A DNA stretch of 11,156 nucleotides from NCBI GenBank assembly GCA_030145945.1, contig JASLDK010000184.1, positions 1 to 11,156 of the forward strand, in the 5' to 3' direction. The translations under genes and the position numbers were made by a program. Origin of the DNA: Nocardioides sp. (lineage in GTDB: Bacteria > Actinomycetota > Actinomycetes > Propionibacteriales > Nocardioidaceae). Below the pieces are notes generated by a model. It searched no databases. It was given only the letters and a program-made list of their open reading frames with translations, and was not told the DNA's origin. Shown piece by piece: positions 8,071 to 11,156 of the stretch; the stretch's first letter is position 1; each line of letters begins with the position of its first letter.

Positions 8071-8954
8071 GCACCAACCTCTACGACCTCCTCGACGTCG
8101 ACGAGCACGCCTCCGCTGACGAGATCCGCGCTGCGTGGAAGCGCGCCATCGCCGACCTCGACCCGACCGAGCGCCGGTTCCGTGCCTACAACGACGCAGC
8201 CGGTGTGCTGCTCGACCCGGACAAGCGCGCAGCCCATGACGCCGATCTGGCCGAGCAGCGAGCAGCCGCGCCGGATCCCGACGAGGACGCTGATGCTGCG
8301 GCACCAGTCGAGCTGTCGAAGCAGGGGCACGGGGACGAACCCGAGCACGAGGTGGTCGAGCCCGCTGCGCAGAGCGCGCCGGCGGCCGGCGTACCTGATG
8401 GTGCTGGCGCGTCGACCGGTCCCGGTGCCGTCGCACTGATCGCGGTGAGCATCGTCGCGGTGCTGCTGGTGGCCCTCTCGGTCTGGCTCGTCACCCGGCC
8501 GGGCGCGACCCGGGACCCGAGCGCCCAACAGGTCGCCGCGCAGAACCTGCAGATCGAGCGGGACGGTGTCTCCGCCGAGGGCGCCGCCGAGGCGATGGTC
8601 GGGCCGGTGCTGTCCTACGACCACAAGACGATGTCCGCCGACCTGGAGCGTCGGGCGCCGTACCTCACGGAGAAGTTCCGCACGACGACCGAGCGCAGCT
8701 GGCCCGACCTCACCAAGGAGGCCGAGGCGCAGAAGATCGTCGTGGAGGCGAAGCCGGTCGGCACGGCGCTGACCCGCGTCAGCCCCAACGGCAAGAAGGC
8801 GACCGTCGTGGTCTTCATCGACCAGTACGTCACCAAGGACAAGGCGCAGCCGTTCGTGCTGCGGATGTGGGCCACCTTCACGATGGTCGCGAGCGGTCGC
8901 ACCGACCACCCGTGGCTGCTCGACGACCTGTGCACGGACGCCTCCTGTCAGTGA
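8067..8954 (+). CDS. J-domain-like / Mce-associated (Mas-type) membrane fusion protein
   Basis: 295 residues. The ATG at 8067 overlaps the previous stop (ATGA) and follows GGGGAGG, 7 bases upstream. Residues 3-60 align without gaps to the first half of a DnaJ J domain (NLYDLLDVDEHASADEIRAA, then WKRAIADLDPT), and then to its last helix (YNDAAGVLLDPDKRAAHD). At the place of the HPD tripeptide, essential for Hsp70 stimulation, the sequence reads D32-P33-T34, and the loop after it is shortened. An acidic Ala/Pro/Glu linker (62-118) precedes a transmembrane helix (about 120-142). The outer part (145-295) resembles the preceding Mas protein: LTEKFRTTTER, the ATVVVFIDQY strand and HPWLLDDL. It ends with a CTDASC cysteine pair (C289, C294). 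The J-like part should be cytosolic and the Mas part outside. Function is unknown; a scaffold or a link between a cytosolic partner and the MCE tube is inference. Confidence 0.8.
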   Translation: MSTNLYDLLDVDEHASADEIRAAWKRAIADLDPTERRFRAYNDAAGVLLDPDKRAAHDADLAEQRAAAPDPDEDADAAAPVELSKQGHGDEPEHEVVEPAAQSAPAAGVPDGAGASTGPGAVALIAVSIVAVLLVALSVWLVTRPGATRDPSAQQVAAQNLQIERDGVSAEGAAEAMVGPVLSYDHKTMSADLERRAPYLTEKFRTTTERSWPDLTKEAEAQKIVVEAKPVGTALTRVSPNGKKATVVVFIDQYVTKDKAQPFVLRMWATFTMVASGRTDHPWLLDDLCTDASCQ

Positions 8955-8959
8955 GTGTG

Positions 8960-8990
8960 GCCCGTTCGTGATGCGCCACGACGGCCGGGC
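8960..8990 (+). terminator. Hairpin after the mce operon, possible terminator without a T tract
   Basis: GCCCG at 8960-8964 pairs with CGGGC at 8986-8990. Inside it TCGTG (8966-8970) pairs with CACGA (8977-8981) around a six-base loop, with a small asymmetric internal loop between the two stems. It begins 6 bases after the stop codon, where a terminator would be expected. No T run follows, which is common in high-GC actinomycetes, but that also makes the call weak. Chance pairing in GC-rich DNA is the alternative. Confidence 0.35.
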
Positions 8991-9102
8991 TGCTTGACCT
9001 GAGCGCGTCCGCGCAGCATGATCGGCGGACCGGGAACCGATGCAGGCCTGAAGGTCCGCGAGGTCACCGCTTCTCGACTGCGAGCGACTTGCGCAGCCGA
9101 CA

Positions 9103-9131
9103 TTGTGGAGCGCTCTCCCGTCGTGTATCGT
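9103..9131 (+). promoter_or_regulatory. Candidate sigma-70-type (HrdB/SigA) promoter of rpoB
   Basis: A -35-like TTGTGG (9103-9108) and a -10-like TATCGT (9126-9131) are separated by 17 bases, the optimal spacing. The -10 matches TATAAT at T1, A2, T3 and T6, and the -35 keeps TTG. Transcription would start near 9138 and leave a leader of about 95 bases before the rpoB TTG. It is the best such pair I found in the intergenic region. Its presence would uncouple rpoB from the mce operon. Confidence 0.5.
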
Positions 9132-9161
9132 GGCCCCTTGCGCCTGCCCTCAGATGCGCTT

Positions 9162-9198
9162 CGGCCTGCCCGGTGGCCGTTGACGTGGTGGGCCGGGC
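9162..9198 (+). other. Possible alternative stem-loops in the rpoB leader
   Basis: CGGCC (9162-9166) can pair with GGCCG (9175-9179). Alternatively GCCCGG (9168-9173) can pair with CCGGGC (9193-9198). The second helix uses loop bases of the first, so a perfect form of both cannot coexist. Neither is followed by a T tract and neither covers the ribosome-binding site at 9222-9227. They may be chance GC-rich pairings. Confidence 0.3.
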
Positions 9199-9221
9199 GC
9201 TCTCGAAGAGTCGAACCCGTC

Positions 9222-9227
9222 GAAGGA
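9222..9227 (+). promoter_or_regulatory. rpoB: Ribosome-binding site that sets the rpoB TTG start
   Basis: GAAGGA lies 6 bases before TTG at 9234. The first in-frame ATG is about 80 codons further on, inside conserved RpoB sequence, so this site and the homology together decide for the TTG. Confidence 0.8.
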
Positions 9228-9233
9228 CAACTC

Positions 9234-11156
9234 TTGGCCGCGCGCACCACCCCCGGTAAGTCCCGCATCTCTTTCGCGAAGATCTCGGAGCCGCTCGCGC
9301 TCCCGCAGCTTCTCTCGCTCCAGACCGACAGCTTCGACTGGCTGATCGGCAACGATGCCCACAAGTCCCGGATCGAGGCCCGTCGGGCCGAGGGCCAGGA
9401 CGCCTCCGACAAGTCCGGTCTGGAGGAGATCTTCGAGGAGATCTCCCCGATCGAGGACTTCTCCGAGACCATGTCGCTCTCGTTCGAGAACCCCGTGTTC
9501 TACGACCCGAAGTACACCGTCGACGAGTGCAAGGAGAAGGACCTCACCTACTCCGCACCGCTCTACGTCTCCGCCGAGTTCACCAACAACGAGACCGGTG
9601 AGATCAAGGGCCAGACGGTCTTCATGGGTGACTTCCCGCTGATGACGCCCAAGGGCACGTTCGTCATCAACGGCACCGAGCGTGTCGTCGTCTCGCAGCT
9701 GGTCCGTTCGCCGGGCGTCTACTTCGAGCGCACCGCCGACAAGACCTCCGACAAGGACATCTTCACCGCCAAGCTCATCCCGAGTCGCGGTGCCTGGCTC
9801 GAGTTCGAGATCGACAAGCGCGACATGGTCGGCGTACGCCTCGACCGCAAGCGCAAGCAGAACGTCACGGTCCTGCTCAAGGCCCTCCAGGCCGTCGCCG
9901 AGGACACCGGCGAGGAGTACGACTACGACGCCGTGATGGCCGACCTTCGTGCCTACGAGTCGATCCAGCTGACCGAGGAGAAGGACAACACCCAGGGGCC
10001 GGACGACGCGCTGCTGGACATCTACCGCAAGCTCCGCCCGGGCGAGCCGCCGACGCGTGAGGCCGCGCTCACGCTGTTGAAGAACTACTACTTCAACCCC
10101 AAGCGCTACGACCTGGCCAAGGTCGGTCGCTACAAGGTCAACAAGAAGCTCGGCTCGCACGAGGCCTTCGACCAGCAGACGATGACGATCGCCGACATGG
10201 TCGCGACCATCAAGTACATCGTCCAGCTGCACAACGGTGACGACTACGTCGCCGCCATCGGTGGCGAGATCCGCAAGGACGCCGACGGCAAGGACCTCCC
10301 GGTCAGCGCCGACGACATCGACCACTTCGGCAACCGTCGCATGCGCACGGTCGGCGAGCTGATCCAGAACCAGCTCCGCACGGGTCTGGCCCGCATGGAG
10401 CGCGTGGTCCGTGAGCGGATGACGACCCAGGACGTCGAGGCCATCACGCCGCAGTCACTGATCAACATCCGGCCCGTGGTCGCGGCGCTGAAGGAGTTCT
10501 TCGGAACCTCGCAGCTCTCGCAGTTCATGGACCAGACCAACCCGATCTCGGGTCTGACGCACAAGCGTCGGCTGTCCGCACTCGGCCCGGGTGGTCTCTC
10601 CCGTGACCGCGCCGGCATGGAGGTCCGTGACGTCCACCCGTCGCACTACGGCCGCATGTGCCCGATCGAGACGCCGGAAGGCCCGAACATCGGTCTGATC
10701 GGCTCGCTCGCCTCCTACGGTCGGATCAACCCGTTCGGCTTCGTCGAGACGCCGTACCGCAAGGTCGAGGCCGGTGCCGTCACCGACCACATCGACTACC
10801 TGACCGCTGACGACGAGGACCGCTACGTGATCGCGCAGGCCAACGCGACGCTCAACGCCGACGGCACATTCGCCGACGCGCGCGTCCTGGTCCGCCAGCG
10901 CGACGGTGAGGTGGCCGAGGTCCTGGCCGAGGACGTCGACTACATGGACGTCTCGCCGCGCCAGATGGTGTCGGTCGCGACCGCGCTGATCCCGTTCCTC
11001 GAGCACGACGACGCCAACCGTGCCCTTATGGGCGCGAACATGCAGCGTCAGGCCGTTCCGCTCGTCAAGAGCGACAGCCCGATCGTCGGCACCGGCATCG
11101 AGTTCCGTGCCGCCGTCGACGCCGGTGACGTCGTCGTCGCCGACAAGGCCGGTGTG
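9234..11156 (+). CDS. rpoB: RNA polymerase beta subunit RpoB, N-terminal 641 residues (runs off the window)
   Basis: Starts at TTG (9234) with a good ribosome-binding site and reads M-AARTTPGKSRISFAKISEP, the usual actinobacterial RpoB opening; LLSLQTDSFDWLIGN follows. The frame is open to the last base. About 55% of a typical 1,160-residue actinobacterial subunit is present. INGTERVVVSQLVRSPGVYF, the conserved N-terminal (protrusion) motif, begins at I145. The rifampicin-binding cluster at about 423-455 reads GTSQLSQFMDQTNPISGLTH then KRRLSALGPGGL. D433, H443 and S448 correspond to E. coli D516, H526 and S531, so no common resistance change is seen at those three. HPSHYGRMCPIETPEGPNIG follows at about 468-487. 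It is the catalytic core subunit, acting with RpoA, RpoC and RpoZ in the cytoplasm. rpoC is expected next. The upstream partners rplJ-rplL, usual in bacteria, are not adjacent; an mce operon is. Confidence 0.98.
   Translation, partial: MAARTTPGKSRISFAKISEPLALPQLLSLQTDSFDWLIGNDAHKSRIEARRAEGQDASDKSGLEEIFEEISPIEDFSETMSLSFENPVFYDPKYTVDECKEKDLTYSAPLYVSAEFTNNETGEIKGQTVFMGDFPLMTPKGTFVINGTERVVVSQLVRSPGVYFERTADKTSDKDIFTAKLIPSRGAWLEFEIDKRDMVGVRLDRKRKQNVTVLLKALQAVAEDTGEEYDYDAVMADLRAYESIQLTEEKDNTQGPDDALLDIYRKLRPGEPPTREAALTLLKNYYFNPKRYDLAKVGRYKVNKKLGSHEAFDQQTMTIADMVATIKYIVQLHNGDDYVAAIGGEIRKDADGKDLPVSADDIDHFGNRRMRTVGELIQNQLRTGLARMERVVRERMTTQDVEAITPQSLINIRPVVAALKEFFGTSQLSQFMDQTNPISGLTHKRRLSALGPGGLSRDRAGMEVRDVHPSHYGRMCPIETPEGPNIGLIGSLASYGRINPFGFVETPYRKVEAGAVTDHIDYLTADDEDRYVIAQANATLNADGTFADARVLVRQRDGEVAEVLAEDVDYMDVSPRQMVSVATALIPFLEHDDANRALMGANMQRQAVPLVKSDSPIVGTGIEFRAAVDAGDVVVADKAGV

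Larger units (their letters stand above)
8955..9233 (+). other. Intergenic region between the mce operon and rpoB
   Basis: 279 bases without a credible gene; the only short + strand ORF looked at closely (ATG at 8971) closes after eight codons. It contains a hairpin close to the mce operon end (8960-8990), a weaker bulged hairpin (9016-9043, GCA plus TCGG pairing with CCGA plus TGC), a candidate promoter (9103-9131) and the rpoB leader with possible alternative stem-loops (9162-9198). A long minus-strand ORF across this region and into rpoB is a codon-shadow artefact. Confidence 0.7.

Noticed and set aside
8971..8997. Small ORF after the mce operon (ATG at 8971)
   Set aside because: Only eight codons, no ribosome-binding site, and it overlaps the hairpin at 8960-8990.
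9180..9206. TTGACG at 9180-9185 as a -35 box for rpoB
   Set aside because: No -10-like hexamer lies 16-19 bases downstream, and a start there would leave almost no leader before the ribosome-binding site.
9150..10325. Minus-strand ORF (391 codons) overlapping the rpoB leader and gene start
   Set aside because: Antisense of highly conserved rpoB; low-complexity Val/Leu/Gly/Asp product with no family resemblance.
1..11156. CRISPR arrays, tRNA/rRNA genes, insertion sequences or attachment sites
   Set aside because: No regularly spaced repeats, cloverleaf-like or rRNA-like sequence, transposase or terminal inverted repeats were seen by eye; the coding is continuous and uniform in base use.

Overview
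The window is high-GC DNA with dense, overlapping, same-direction genes, strong Shine-Dalgarno sequences, GTG/TTG starts and an actinobacterial-type RpoB. It most likely comes from an actinomycete of the Nocardioides/Propionibacteriales kind; that rank is an inference from protein flavour, and the phylum is much firmer. All genes lie on the + strand.

Bases 1-8954 are the distal part of one mce (Mce lipid-import ABC transporter) operon. It begins inside the second permease gene (yrbEB, only its end present). Next come six consecutive single-MCE-domain genes in the canonical order mceA, mceB, mceC, mceD, mceE (the lipoprotein) and mceF, then two Mce-associated membrane protein (Mas-type) genes. 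Most junctions are stop/start overlaps (ATGA, GTGA, TGATG), and the largest gap is 21 bases, so this reads as one translationally coupled transcription unit. By analogy with mycobacterial Mce complexes, the six MCE proteins would form a heterohexameric ring and elongated tube across the cell envelope. It would feed lipid to the YrbEA/YrbEB permease in the membrane, powered by an MceG/Mkl-type ATPase; yrbEA and the ATPase gene are outside the window. The substrate cannot be read from the sequence.

The last gene of the operon is the most unusual. It carries an N-terminal J-domain-like region whose HPD signature is replaced by DPT, then an acidic linker, one transmembrane helix and a Mas-type extracytoplasmic domain. 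Its upstream neighbour is a plain Mas protein with the same C-terminal fold signature.

Bases 8955-9233 are non-coding. They hold a hairpin just after the operon, a plausible sigma-70-type promoter (TTGTGG - 17 bp - TATCGT) and a leader of about 95 bases with possible alternative hairpins. Bases 9234-11156 are the first 641 codons of rpoB (RNA polymerase beta subunit), which starts at TTG and runs off the window; it includes the rifampicin-binding region. The mce operon therefore sits directly upstream of rpoB. In mycobacteria the Mce ATPase gene mkl/mceG lies in the rplL-rpoB interval, which suggests a shared ancestral arrangement.
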